Shown one piece after another: positions 41,734 through 49,833 of a stretch of 64,000 nt of DNA (its first letter is position 1; the number at the start of each line of letters is the position of its first letter). The position numbers and the translations under genes were made by a program. The DNA is from Azospirillum canadense (GTDB lineage Bacteria; Pseudomonadota; Alphaproteobacteria; Azospirillales; Azospirillaceae): assembly GCF_025961225.1 (NCBI RefSeq), contig NZ_JAOQNG010000001.1:2948001-3012000 (forward strand), in the 5' to 3' direction. Under the pieces are notes generated by a model. The model saw only the letters and a program-made list of their open reading frames with translations. It did no database searches and had not been told where the DNA came from.

Positions 41734-42315
41734 ATGGCCGGGAAGCAGGCGAAGGTGCTGACGGTGGCCCAATCCAGGGCGGTGTTGATGTACCTGTCGG
41801 GGACCCGCAACGCGGCCCGCGACACGGTCATGTTCCTCCTGTCGGCCAAGGCCGGGTTGCGGGCCAGGGAGGTCGCCATGCTCACCTGGAGCATGGTGAT
41901 GGACGCCAACAGCGACATCGCCGAAGTGCTGGCCCTGGAGGACAGAGCGGCCAAGATGCGGTCCGGCCGGCAGATACCACTCAACCGGGACCTGCGACAG
42001 GCCCTGATCGAATTGCACCGGGTCCGGAGGCCGCGGCCTGAGGACCCGGTCATCTACAGCGAGCGGGGCCGGTCGATGTCGGCCGGATCAGTCGTCCGAT
42101 GGTTCCACGACTTGTACACCCGCTTGGGCTTTACCGGGTGCAGCAGCCACTCCGGCCGGCGGACCTTCATCACCGCGGCGGCGAGGAAGGCCAGCACGGT
42201 CGGTGGGTCGTTGAAGGACGTGATGGAGATGGCCGGCCATCGCAGCCTCCAGACCACCAGCCGGTACATCGAGGGCGACTCCGAGGCGAAGCGGAAGCTG
42301 GTGGACTTGGTCTGA
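41734..42315 (+). CDS. Short tyrosine recombinase (right repeat copy)
   Basis: Identical to the 193-residue protein at 27089-27670, with the full R...HxxR...H...Y set. The 185 bases between the repeat boundary and this start are also identical in both arms, so both copies should share promoter elements. Two identical expressed copies facing away from each other give dosage but no obvious division of labour. The 256 bases after it, up to the 72-codon gene, hold no gene. Confidence 0.8.
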   Translation: MAGKQAKVLTVAQSRAVLMYLSGTRNAARDTVMFLLSAKAGLRAREVAMLTWSMVMDANSDIAEVLALEDRAAKMRSGRQIPLNRDLRQALIELHRVRRPRPEDPVIYSERGRSMSAGSVVRWFHDLYTRLGFTGCSSHSGRRTFITAAARKASTVGGSLKDVMEMAGHRSLQTTSRYIEGDSEAKRKLVDLV

Positions 42316-42571
42316 CGGGTCCCCACCGGTGCGTTTGAGGCCGGTCCAAGCCCACCTGGAAGCGGCGGCAGGCGAATGTCCACGACCTCCTGGGCTCCTT
42401 CCAGGGGGCGTGGATCTCATCCCAGGAATCGCGCCGGCTGTCACCGTCGGCACCGGCGGTCCGCACGGCATCGTGGCACCGGAGATCCAGGCTCCCCTGG
42501 AACGGCCGCGGCGACCCCCCGGTGTAAATACCCCGTGCCCGGATGGGCAACCGTCACCATGAGGTTCCGCC

Positions 42572-42790
42572 ATGATCACCGACATCCGCCGCAACTCCGC
42601 CTCCTGCTGCCACACCGCCGTCCTGGTTCTGGACCTCCTGAACTGGTCCCGGTTCCACAGTTTCTTCCACGACGGCGAGAACGGCGTCACGATCCTGGAT
42701 GCCCGCCAGGACGGCGAGGACCGGATTGTTGTGCGGGCTCAATGCTCGTCCCAGGCCGTCCTGGACCGGCTCACCGACGCTTGGGCTTGA
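42572..42790 (+). CDS. Small hypothetical protein, 72 residues (right repeat copy)
   Basis: Identical to 26614-26832. The ribosome site GAGG precedes the ATG by 7 bases. The last codons run into GGGC-TTGA-GCCC, a short perfect stem overlapping the stop, and then the first of the two 20-bp repeats. The function is unknown. Confidence 0.55.
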   Translation: MITDIRRNSASCCHTAVLVLDLLNWSRFHSFFHDGENGVTILDARQDGEDRIVVRAQCSSQAVLDRLTDAWA

Positions 42791-42801
42791 GCCCACTGCC
42801 C

Positions 42802-42882
42802 ATAAAGGGGGGAAAGCGTTCTACCAACTAAAAGGCACCGCTCTCCCTTGCCAAACCCGGAATAAGGGGGGGAAAGTGTTCT
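42802..42882 (+). repeat. Pair of 20-bp direct repeats (right copy)
   Basis: ATAARGGGGGGAAAGYGTT occurs at 42802 and at 42862, differing at two positions. The exact 60-base period (nearly six helical turns) would put bound proteins on similar faces. The mirror pair is at 26522-26602. Confidence 0.6.
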
Positions 42883-43363
42883 TCTCCGAAGGAGAAGACC
42901 CACTCCCCCGCCTCACTCCTGGCCTGCCAAGACAGACCAAGCCTAACACTGGGGCTCGCCGCCCCAATCTCGGGCTTCGCCCTCGATTTGGGACTGCTCC
43001 GCCCCGTGTTGGTGACTGCGTCATCGACATGGCATCGGGCCATGCCGTCCTGATCTGGGTCATGGTCGCACCTGCGGTGCCCGCCCTTCGCGGTCTCGCT
43101 TCGCTCGTCCGCTCCGTCCGGCACCGTGTCCTGGTACGGGAGGGGGGCGGAGCCGTACCGATCCTGCCGCCGGCCCCCTGGCCGGCTCGGGCCCGCTTTC
43201 GCTGGCGGAGCCAGCGTGTTGCCGACCTCCTCGCCTCAAACCCGATTGGGCTCGTTCCAGGCGTTGGCCGCGCCGTAGGCGTGGCCAACGAGCCTCTCCC
43301 CGTTGGCATCCCGGTTCCGGTCAGCACCAGCGTGAACCCTGGCCCAGGCCGGCCTGGAACCAG
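42874..43363. other. GC-rich multi-hairpin region (right copy)
   Basis: Mirror image of 26041-26530: the same ten or so stem-loops in reverse order, ending about 145 bases before the HNH-like gene. The tandem G-A hairpin is best formed by RNA made from the minus strand here (plus strand in the left copy), that is, from a transcript running inward towards BREX. Confidence 0.65.
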
Positions 43364-43509
43364 CATACGGCCACCGCAACCGTCTGGCCGAGTCTCCAGA
43401 ATGGCCGGGGGCAGGATGGGGTTCTGCCAAGAACAAAGTCACGGCTGGAGTTTCGACCAGAAAAGATGCGGCATGGTATAAAGTATTTCCAGAAAAATGG
43501 AAGAATTGT

Positions 43510-44049
43510 ATGAAGAAACCCAGACCAATTGAGGAACGGCTGATCGAAAACAGCGAGTATGTTCCAGGAACCGGATGCTTGATCTGGAAGGGTCGGGTGG
43601 ACAAGAACGGGTACCCCGAGATCAAAGTCGATGGACGGCGCGTGAGCGTCCGCCCGCTGGCCTACGCCGTCTTCCGGGGCGAGCCACTCCACTCCGATCT
43701 GGTTTCCCGCCCACAGATCCAGATGACGTGCGGCGACCGATGCTGCATCCACCCCGACCACATGACGGTGAAGTCGGACGAGGATCGGCTGCTCACCCAG
43801 ATCAAGCAGGAGGTCTACCAGTGGGCCCAGATCAAGGCCGATGCCAATTCCCGCTTCCGGTTCATGACGAGACCAGAGTACATCGAGGCTGAAGCCCGCA
43901 AGCAGTTGGAAGTCCGGATCGCCGCCAGCCAGCCGCCCAGCCCCGAGATCCAGGACATCCTGGACCGGCTCCGCCGACGTTCTGTTGGCCTCCAGCAAGG
44001 CCACGATGGCACCGAGCCCCTGGGCGATCCCCGCCCCTTGCCTCGCTGA
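43510..44049 (+). CDS. HNH-endonuclease-like protein (right repeat copy)
   Basis: Identical to 25355-25894. The start MKKPRPIEERLIENSEY has GGAAG six bases upstream, in a short AT-rich stretch (TATAAAGTATTTCC) that could hold its promoter. The gene reads towards attR. Confidence 0.7.
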   Translation: MKKPRPIEERLIENSEYVPGTGCLIWKGRVDKNGYPEIKVDGRRVSVRPLAYAVFRGEPLHSDLVSRPQIQMTCGDRCCIHPDHMTVKSDEDRLLTQIKQEVYQWAQIKADANSRFRFMTRPEYIEAEARKQLEVRIAASQPPSPEIQDILDRLRRRSVGLQQGHDGTEPLGDPRPLPR

Positions 44050-44413
44050 CCGGCGACATCGCCGCGCCGCAGCGGGTGACCATCGCAGCATCGGCAGGAG
44101 AGATTCCATAGGAGTCTGGGGCCACATCCATGTTGCTCTGGAACCCGCTCCCGCTGTGGCGGGTCCAGACAGCCATCCCGAACAGGGCTGACTGAATCCA
44201 CACCGTCATGGATTTCCCCAAGATCCATGTGGTCCTGGAAATCCTCAGCCAAGCCGCGATGAGACCGGGGTAACGCGCGGACCGACACAGGCGAACATGC
44301 CCGCGCACTGCCGCACGGCCGTCTGCCACGCCCCTCCCCGGACAAGATCGTCTCGACGGCTGGCGAAGAGCGACCGACAATGCCAACCGACGATCCTGAT
44401 CGAGGGCTACATG
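44050..44413. other. Outer part of the right arm, with integrase start signals
   Basis: No gene of its own. At its end GAGGG-CTAC-ATG (ATG at 44411) opens a frame that passes through the att core in phase with the integrase as it would be joined on the circle. Here, after integration, that frame instead runs into chromosomal sequence and is meaningless. Confidence 0.55.
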
Positions 44414-44435
44414 TCGATCCTCCTCGGCTCCACCA
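44414..44435 (+). other. Attachment core, right (attR)
   Basis: The same 22 bp as the tRNA end at 22328-22349, in direct orientation. To its right lies the sequence that originally followed the tRNA gene. Confidence 0.92.
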
Positions 44436-44467
44436 ATTCCCCCTCGCGGTCGAGGGGATGGACGATG

Positions 44468-44490
44468 AAGCGGCCTGGGGCCGCTTTTTT
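44468..44490 (+). terminator. Intrinsic terminator, original terminator of tRNA-Ala
   Basis: AAGCGGCC-TGG-GGCCGCTT followed by TTTT, 33 bases beyond attR. No rightward gene ends here now. Before the island inserted, this hairpin would have stood 33 bases behind the tRNA. Confidence 0.8.
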
Positions 44491-44512
44491 CATGCCCGAA
44501 ATTTTAAAAAAG

Positions 44513-44693
44513 GGCGACGGCCCCCTCCCACCCGCTCCCGCGGGCACCCTCCCCCGCTCTCGGCGGACCAAAGGTCCGCCTGCCGCGTCAGCGCAAACCT
44601 TTGGTTTGCGCGAGAGCTTCGCGGTGGAGGGAGGGACAGCGGCAGTCCCCTCTCCCGCAACGCGGGGGAGGGTTAGGAAGGGGGCAACAGTGC
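44513..44693. repeat. Cluster of extragenic palindromes after attR
   Basis: Three units: a CCCGCTCCCGCGGG-type hairpin, a CTCTC...GAGAG-bounded unit (44557-44616) containing GGCGGACC-AAA-GGTCCGCC and a GCGCAAACC...GGTTTGCGC stem, and a CAGCGGCAGTCCCCTC...GGGGGCA unit (44637-44688). The second recurs at 46120-46177 and the third at 10602-10651. They fill the gap to the ABC transporter operon. Confidence 0.75.
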
Positions 44694-45383
44694 CTACCCC
44701 CGTGCCCGCAAGTACGGCGTCATGCGCCACTCCGCGTAGCGGATCAGCCGCGAGGCGAGGAAGTTCAGCAGCAGGTAGATGCTGCCCGCCACGATGAAGA
44801 TTTCGAACACCGCGAAGGTCTGGGCGATGATCTTGCGGGCGATGCCGGTGATCTCCAGCAGCGTGATGGTGCTGGCGAGCGAGCTGGCCTTCACCATCAG
44901 GATCACCTCGTTGCCGTAGGCCGGCAGCATCTGGCGGATGGCGATCGGCAGCACGATGCGGCGGAACAGCAACGTGCGCGACATGCCGCAGGCGCGCGCC
45001 GCCTCGATCTGGCCCTGCGGCACCGACAGGATGGCGCCGCGCAGAATCTCGCTGGTGTAGGCGCCGGTGTTCAGCGTCAGCGCCAGGATCGCGCACCAGA
45101 AGGGCTCGCGCAGGAAGGTCCACAGGAAGCTGCCGCGCACCGCCTCGAACTGGCCGAGCCCGTAGTAGATCAGGAAGATCTGCACCAGCAGCGGCGTGCC
45201 GCGGAAGACGAACACGTAGGCGGCCATCAGCCGCTCGGCCACCGGGTTGCCGGACAGGCGCAGCAGCGCCGCCGCGAAGGCGACCGCGGCGCCGAACAGC
45301 AGCGCCAGCCCGACCAGTTCCAGGGTCACGGGGATGCCGCCCAAGAGGGTCGGGACGCTGTCCCACATCAGTTCCCAGTTCAC
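44694..45383 (-). CDS. Polar amino-acid ABC transporter permease (HisM-like)
   Basis: A 229-residue inner-membrane protein of the HEQRo/BPD_transp_1 family with about five membrane helices. The EAA loop is QGQIEAARACGMSRTLLFRRIVLP (near residue 119), with TSEILRGAILSVP before it. It is the last gene of a leftward operon (ATPase, binding protein, two permeases) and lies 3 bases after the other permease. Together they import a basic or polar amino acid, probably of the His/Lys/Arg/ornithine group; the exact substrate is not determinable. Confidence 0.9.
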   Translation of the reverse strand: MNWELMWDSVPTLLGGIPVTLELVGLALLFGAAVAFAAALLRLSGNPVAERLMAAYVFVFRGTPLLVQIFLIYYGLGQFEAVRGSFLWTFLREPFWCAILALTLNTGAYTSEILRGAILSVPQGQIEAARACGMSRTLLFRRIVLPIAIRQMLPAYGNEVILMVKASSLASTITLLEITGIARKIIAQTFAVFEIFIVAGSIYLLLNFLASRLIRYAEWRMTPYLRARG

Positions 45384-45386
45384 CGG

Positions 45387-46091
45387 TCAGGCCCTCCGCA
45401 CGCCGCGGTTCGCGCGGCGCTCCGCCCGCTCGAACGCCGCCGTCGAGACGGTGGTCAGCACGAGGTAGAGCGCGGCCGCGGTGGTGTAGAACAGGAAGGG
45501 CTGGCGGGTGGAGCCCGCCGCCACATGTGCCACGCGCATGATCTCGGCCAGCGCCGTGACGGAGATCAGCGCCGTGTCCTTCAGCGTCAGCTGCCACACG
45601 TTGCCGAGCCCCGGCAGGGCGTAGCGCATGGTCTGCGGCACAAGGATGCGGCGCAGGATCAGCCAGCGGCTCATGCCGCAGGCGCGCGCCGCCTCGATCT
45701 GGCCGTGCGGGACCGCCTGCACGGCGCCGCGGATCACCTCCGTCGAATAGGCGCCGGAGATCAGCCCGACCGACACGACGCCGACCGTGAAGGCGTTGAG
45801 TTCGATGTAGCCCTCGTAGCCGAAGACCCGGCCGATCGCCATGACGATGCCGCCGCCGCCGAAGAACAGCAGGTAGATGACCAGCAGTTCCGGCACACCG
45901 CGGACGATGGTGGTGTAGACCTCGGCAAGGCCGTTCAGGACGACGTTGCGGCTGAGCTTGGCCGACGCCCCCAGCGACCCGAAAACAAGGCCGAGCGCGA
46001 AGGACGACAGCGACACGGCGACGGTCATCGCCGCCCCGCCCAGAAGCTGGCCGCCCCACCCGTTCGGGCCGAAGGAGAGAAGTTCGAACAT
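45387..46091 (-). CDS. Polar amino-acid ABC transporter permease (HisQ-like)
   Basis: A 234-residue membrane protein with the coupling loop PHGQIEAARACGMSRWLILRRILVP. It pairs with the HisM-like permease as a heterodimer. ATG 46091 is preferred because a GAG lies about 7 bases upstream; a GTG two codons earlier is possible. Between this gene and the binding-protein gene is a palindromic repeat that may lower downstream transcript or protect the upstream one. Confidence 0.9.
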   Translation of the reverse strand: MFELLSFGPNGWGGQLLGGAAMTVAVSLSSFALGLVFGSLGASAKLSRNVVLNGLAEVYTTIVRGVPELLVIYLLFFGGGGIVMAIGRVFGYEGYIELNAFTVGVVSVGLISGAYSTEVIRGAVQAVPHGQIEAARACGMSRWLILRRILVPQTMRYALPGLGNVWQLTLKDTALISVTALAEIMRVAHVAAGSTRQPFLFYTTAAALYLVLTTVSTAAFERAERRANRGVRRA

Positions 46092-46106
46092 GGACACTCG
46101 GCATTA

Positions 46107-46199
46107 GGCCCCTCTCCCGCTCTCAGCGGACCAAAGGTCCGCCTGTCGCGTCAGCGCAAACTTCGTTTGCGCGAGAGCCGGGGGGCGGGAGAGGGGTAG
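46107..46199. repeat. Extragenic palindrome within the ABC operon
   Basis: Outer arms CCCCTCTCCCGC / GCGGGAGAGGGG enclose a CTCTC...GAGAG unit (46120-46177) nearly identical to 44557-44616, with the same GGTCCGCC and GCGCAAAC half-stems. It lies between the binding-protein and permease genes, a usual place for REP-like transcript-stabilising elements. Confidence 0.75.
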
Positions 46200-46209
46200 A
46201 AGGCAGCGG

Positions 46210-47052
46210 TTACTTGATCGAGATGTCGTAGCCGAAGTGCTGGGTGCTCAGCTTGGTGATCGTGCCGTCCGTGTTGGCCTCGGCGATCGCCTTGTTGAAC
46301 AGCTCCTTCAGGTCGGCGTCCGCCTTGCGCAGGCCGACGCCCACGCCCTTGCCCAGCACGCCGCGCGTGAAGCCCGGGGCGAACAGGGTCATGTCCTTGC
46401 CCGAGTCGGACTTGACGATGGCGCTGACGGCCGAACGGTCGCCGAAGATGGCGTCGACGCGGCCGGCGGCCAGGTCGATGCCGGCGTTGTCCAGCTTGTC
46501 GTAGGTGCGCACGGCCACCTTCGGCAGGTACTTCTCCATGAAGTTGGCCTGGATGGTGGAGGTCTGCACGCCGACCGTCTTGCCCTTCAGGGCCTCGCCC
46601 AGCTTCTCGATGGCGGCCTTGCCGGCCGGGTCGTCCTTGGAAAGGTCCACGCGCTCCGCCTCAAAGGCGACCTTGGTCAGCGGCGAGGACTTCATGGTGC
46701 CGAACATCGACGGCTCGCTGCCGTAGGGGCCGGCGAAGGTGATGACCTTCTCGCGCTCGTCGGTGATCGACATGGCGGCCATGATGGCGTCGTACTTGCC
46801 CTGCTGGAGCGCCGGGATCATGCCGTCCCAATCCTGGGCGACGATCTCGCACTCGGCGTTCATCTTCTTGCAGAGCGCCATGGCGAGGTCCGGCTCGAAG
46901 CCGACCAGCTTGCCCGACGGGTCCGTCGCGTTCCACGGGGCGTAGGCGCCCTCGGTGGCGATGCGGATCTTCTTCCAGTCCTTGGCTTCGGCCATGCCGC
47001 CGACGGACGCAACAATGGCGCCCAGCGCCAGCGCCGCAACGATCTTCTTCAC
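46210..47052 (-). CDS. Periplasmic polar amino-acid-binding protein (HisJ/ArgT-like)
   Basis: A 280-residue exported protein. The signal peptide is MKKIVAALALGAIVASVGG with cleavage after AEA. The family-3 solute-binding signature GFEPDLAMALCKKMNAECEIV follows (near residue 51), with IATEGAYAPWNATDP as the ligand-pocket start and AIMAAMSITDEREKVITFAGPY. It captures the substrate for the flanking permeases. The ATPase gene lies upstream on the same strand across a 113-base gap, which may contain a second promoter. Confidence 0.92.
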   Translation of the reverse strand: MKKIVAALALGAIVASVGGMAEAKDWKKIRIATEGAYAPWNATDPSGKLVGFEPDLAMALCKKMNAECEIVAQDWDGMIPALQQGKYDAIMAAMSITDEREKVITFAGPYGSEPSMFGTMKSSPLTKVAFEAERVDLSKDDPAGKAAIEKLGEALKGKTVGVQTSTIQANFMEKYLPKVAVRTYDKLDNAGIDLAAGRVDAIFGDRSAVSAIVKSDSGKDMTLFAPGFTRGVLGKGVGVGLRKADADLKELFNKAIAEANTDGTITKLSTQHFGYDISIK

Positions 47053-47165
47053 GGAAAACCTCCTCTGTTCAGATGCCTTTTATGGACGGTTCTTCTGACC
47101 GGGCAGGCACTGAGCTTTACGGTTTCACAACGCCAGTCAAGTACATTAAGCGTTCAGCCACCCCT

Positions 47166-47972
47166 TCAGCCGCCGTTCGACAGGTGACGCGAAAGGAACT
47201 GTCGCACGCGCTCCGATTCCGGATTGACCAGAACCCGCTCGGGCGGCCCTTGTTCCTCGATTCGGCCCTGGTGGAGGAAGACGACCTCCGACGCGACCTC
47301 GCGGGCGAATCCCATCTCGTGCGTCACCAGGATCATGGTGTTGCCCTCCTCCGCCAACTGGCGGATGACCAGCAGCACCTCGCCCACCAGTTCGGGGTCG
47401 AGCGCCGAGGTCGGCTCGTCGAACAGCATCACCTTGGGCTGCATGGCGAGCGCGCGGGCGATGGCGGCGCGCTGCTGCTGCCCGCCGGAGAGCTGGACCG
47501 GGTAGCTGTCGGCCTTGGACAGGATGCCGACCTTGTCGAGCAGCGCGCGGGCGCGGTGCACCGCCTCCGCCTTCGGGACGCCCAGGACGTGCACGGGCGC
47601 CTCGATGACGTTCTCCAGGATCGTCATGTGGGTCCAGAGGTTGAAGTTCTGGAACACCATGCCGAGCCGGGTGCGCAGGCGATCCACCTGCCGGGCGTCG
47701 GCCGGGATGGTGCGCCCGCCGCGGCCCTTCTTCAGCCCGATGGCCTCGCCGCCGATGACAATGCGCCCCTCGTCCGGCACCTCCAGCATGTTGATGCAGC
47801 GCAGAAGCGTGCTCTTGCCGGAGCCGGAGGAGCCGATCAGCGTGATGACGTCGCCCTCGTGCGCCGTCAGGGACACGCCCTTCAGGACCTCCAGCGGACC
47901 GAAGCGCTTGTGGAGATTGTCGACGATGACGGCTTCGGGGGCGTTGGGATTGGTGGGCGGATGTCGGTGCAT
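47166..47972 (-). CDS. Polar amino-acid ABC transporter ATPase (HisP-like)
   Basis: A 268-residue ATPase: Walker A LIGSSGSGKSTLLRC (near 47), Q-loop MVFQNFNLW, signature LSGGQQQRAAIARAL and Walker B VMLFDEPTSALDPE with the H-loop VTHEMGFAREV. All catalytic residues are present. It is the first gene of the leftward importer operon. The insert GLKKGRGGRTIPADARQVDRLR after the Walker A region is typical of HisP/OccP-type subunits. Confidence 0.93.
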   Translation of the reverse strand: MHRHPPTNPNAPEAVIVDNLHKRFGPLEVLKGVSLTAHEGDVITLIGSSGSGKSTLLRCINMLEVPDEGRIVIGGEAIGLKKGRGGRTIPADARQVDRLRTRLGMVFQNFNLWTHMTILENVIEAPVHVLGVPKAEAVHRARALLDKVGILSKADSYPVQLSGGQQQRAAIARALAMQPKVMLFDEPTSALDPELVGEVLLVIRQLAEEGNTMILVTHEMGFAREVASEVVFLHQGRIEEQGPPERVLVNPESERVRQFLSRHLSNGG

Positions 47973-48088
47973 TCGGGCCTGTTGGCGGGGAGAGAGGTAC
48001 GACCAATCATGGACTTCGCCGATAAGCTAGACCGCCGGCCAATCCCCCGCAACGCGGATTTTGCAATTCCCCTCTGGTAAATAGCAAC

Positions 48089-49791
48089 TTACCAGAGCAT
48101 GAGCACCAGCAGTTGCGGCGCCAGGATGCGCAGACACATCGCCAGCGGGTAGACGGTGGCATAGGCCAGCGCCGGCGCCTCCGACGTCACCAGTGCGTTG
48201 GCGTAGGCCAGCCCCGGCGGGTTGGTCTGCGCCCCGGCCAAAACACCGCAGATGGTCAGGAAGTTCAGCCCCATCACGCCCCGCGCCACCAGCCCGGTCA
48301 GCAGCAGTGGGACCAGCGTGACCAGCACGCCCCAAGCCATCCAGGGCAGGCCGGCGCCGCTCGCCATCGTCTCCACGAAGCGGTCGCCGGACGCGATGCC
48401 CAGCACCGCCAGGAACAGGACGATCCCCAGCTCGCGCAGGGCCAGATTGGCGGCCGGCGGCATGAACCAGACCAGCGGCCCGAGATGGCCGAGCCGCGCC
48501 AGCAGGATCGCCACCACCAGCGGCCCGCCGGCCATGCCGAGACGCAGCGGCGCCGGCATGCCCGGCAGGAACAGCGGAATGGAGCCGAGTGCCGCGCCCA
48601 GCGTGATGCCGACGAAGACCGGGATCATCTCCGCCGTCTGCAGCCGCCGTTCCGAATTGCCGATGATGCAGGCGACGGCGCGCAGGTCGTCGGGCTTGCC
48701 GATCACCGTCAGGATGTCGCCGAACTGCAGCTTCAGCGCGGCGTCCGGCACCAGCTCGATCCCGGTGCGGGTGACGCGGCTGACCACCACGTCGCACACG
48801 CCCTTCAGGTTCAGCGCGGCGATGGACTTGCCCAGCGCGGCGTTGGCGGTGACCACGATGCGCTCCCACCGCAGGTCACTGCCCTGGGTGGTCAGCCGCA
48901 CCTCGGCCGGCACGCCCAGCAGCATGCGCGCCTGCTCCAGCTTCAGCCGCGGGCCGACCACGTGCAGCACGTCGCCGCAGGCCAGCCGCGTATCGGCGGT
49001 CGGCACGCGCAGCTGCCCGTCGCGCAGCAGGCGGGACACGCAGACGCCCAGGCTGTCCAGGATGGTCAGCTCGGCCAGCCGCACGCCGTGGACCGACAGG
49101 TTCCGCACCGCGATGTCCATGGTTTCCAGCGCCGCGACCTCCGCCCGGCGCGCCGCCTCGAAGCCGCGCGCCTCGGCCTGCGGGTCGATGCCGAAAACGG
49201 CGCGCACCCCGGCCATGGCCAGCAGGTTGCCGGCGATGCCGAAGGGGTAGGTGACGGCGAAGGCCAGCCCGGGCAGCGCCATCACCGCGGCGTCGGCCCC
49301 CACCTCCTTCAGCACCTGCTGGGACGCGGCCAGCGCCGGGGCGTTGGTCACCCCGCCGGCGAAGACGCCGAGGCCGGAGCCAGCGGCAGCAGGCCGGCCA
49401 GAACCAGCAGGGCGGTGATCAGGATGCTCGACCCGACCATCAGCAAAGCGAGGCCGTTCAGCGCCAGCCCGGACTTCTTCAGCGCGGCGAAGAAGCCGGG
49501 GCCGACCTGGATGCCGATGGTGTAGACGAACAGAATCAGCCCGAAGTCGCGGATAAAGTCGAGCATCTCGCCGTCGAAACTCACGCCGGCCTGTTTGGCG
49601 AGGTGCCCGCCGGCGATGCCCGCGAACAGCACGCCGCCGATGCCCAGCCCCACGCCGCGCAGCTTGACGTGCCCCAGCGCCAACCCCGCGGCGGAGGTGA
49701 CGCCCAGCATGAAGACCACCCGCGCGATGGGCGGCATGCCCTGAAAAACGTTGATAAAGATTGCGGCGAACAGGTCGGCGAGCGCGTGCAT
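48089..49791 (-). pseudogene. AspT/YidE-type transporter, frameshifted (second of two)
   Basis: Read from 49791, the first 140 codons give GLGIGGVLFAGIAGGHLA and FGLILFVYTIGIQVGPGFFAALKKSG, as in the neighbour gene, then run into a premature stop. The rest, from SGLGVFAGGVTNAPALAAS onward to 48089, is in another frame. One extra C at 49380-49381 (CTGGCTCC to CTGGGCTCC on the coding strand) would join them as PLGSGLGVF. Downstream domains (two TrkA_C regions, the second membrane half ending VYPLAMCLRILAPQLLVLML) are intact. The change lies in a short G run, so a sequencing error is possible; otherwise the gene is recently dead. Confidence 0.82.
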
Positions 49792-49833
49792 GGCCCAGTT
49801 CCTCGCGGTGGAGGGAAAGGACCGCCCCCGCCC

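Larger units (their letters stand above)
22350..44435. mobile_element. Integrative genomic island at tRNA-Ala carrying type 3 BREX
   Basis: A 22,086-bp element bounded by direct 22-bp tRNA repeats. Much of it is visibly more AT-rich than the chromosome on both sides. It carries a DUF6538-type tyrosine integrase next to the tRNA, a complete BREX-3 operon and several unknown genes. Its excised circle would have two 3331-bp inverted repeats (one is 24525-27855; the other is 41549-44435 joined to 22350-22793), separated by single-copy regions of 1731 bp (22794-24524) and 13,693 bp (27856-41548). No replication, conjugation or phage structural genes are seen, so transfer would need a helper. Confidence 0.9.
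41549..44435 (+). repeat. 2887-bp inverted repeat, right copy
   Basis: The reverse complement of 24969-27855. It carries the short tyrosine recombinase, the 72-codon gene, the paired 20-bp repeats, the hairpin cluster, the HNH-like gene and the att core at its outer end. Beyond the core the sequence is chromosomal (44436 on). All genes in it read outward, away from BREX. Confidence 0.95.

Noticed and set aside
42874-44049. IscB/IsrB-type omega RNA plus HNH nuclease
   Set aside because: The HNH-like protein is only 179 residues with no RuvC parts or arginine-rich bridge, and the RNA-like hairpin favours the opposite strand to the gene.
24969-44435. Composite transposon with insertion-sequence ends
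   Set aside because: The arms encode no DDE transposase and show no target-site duplication; the ends coincide with the tRNA att core, which points to tyrosine-recombinase integration.
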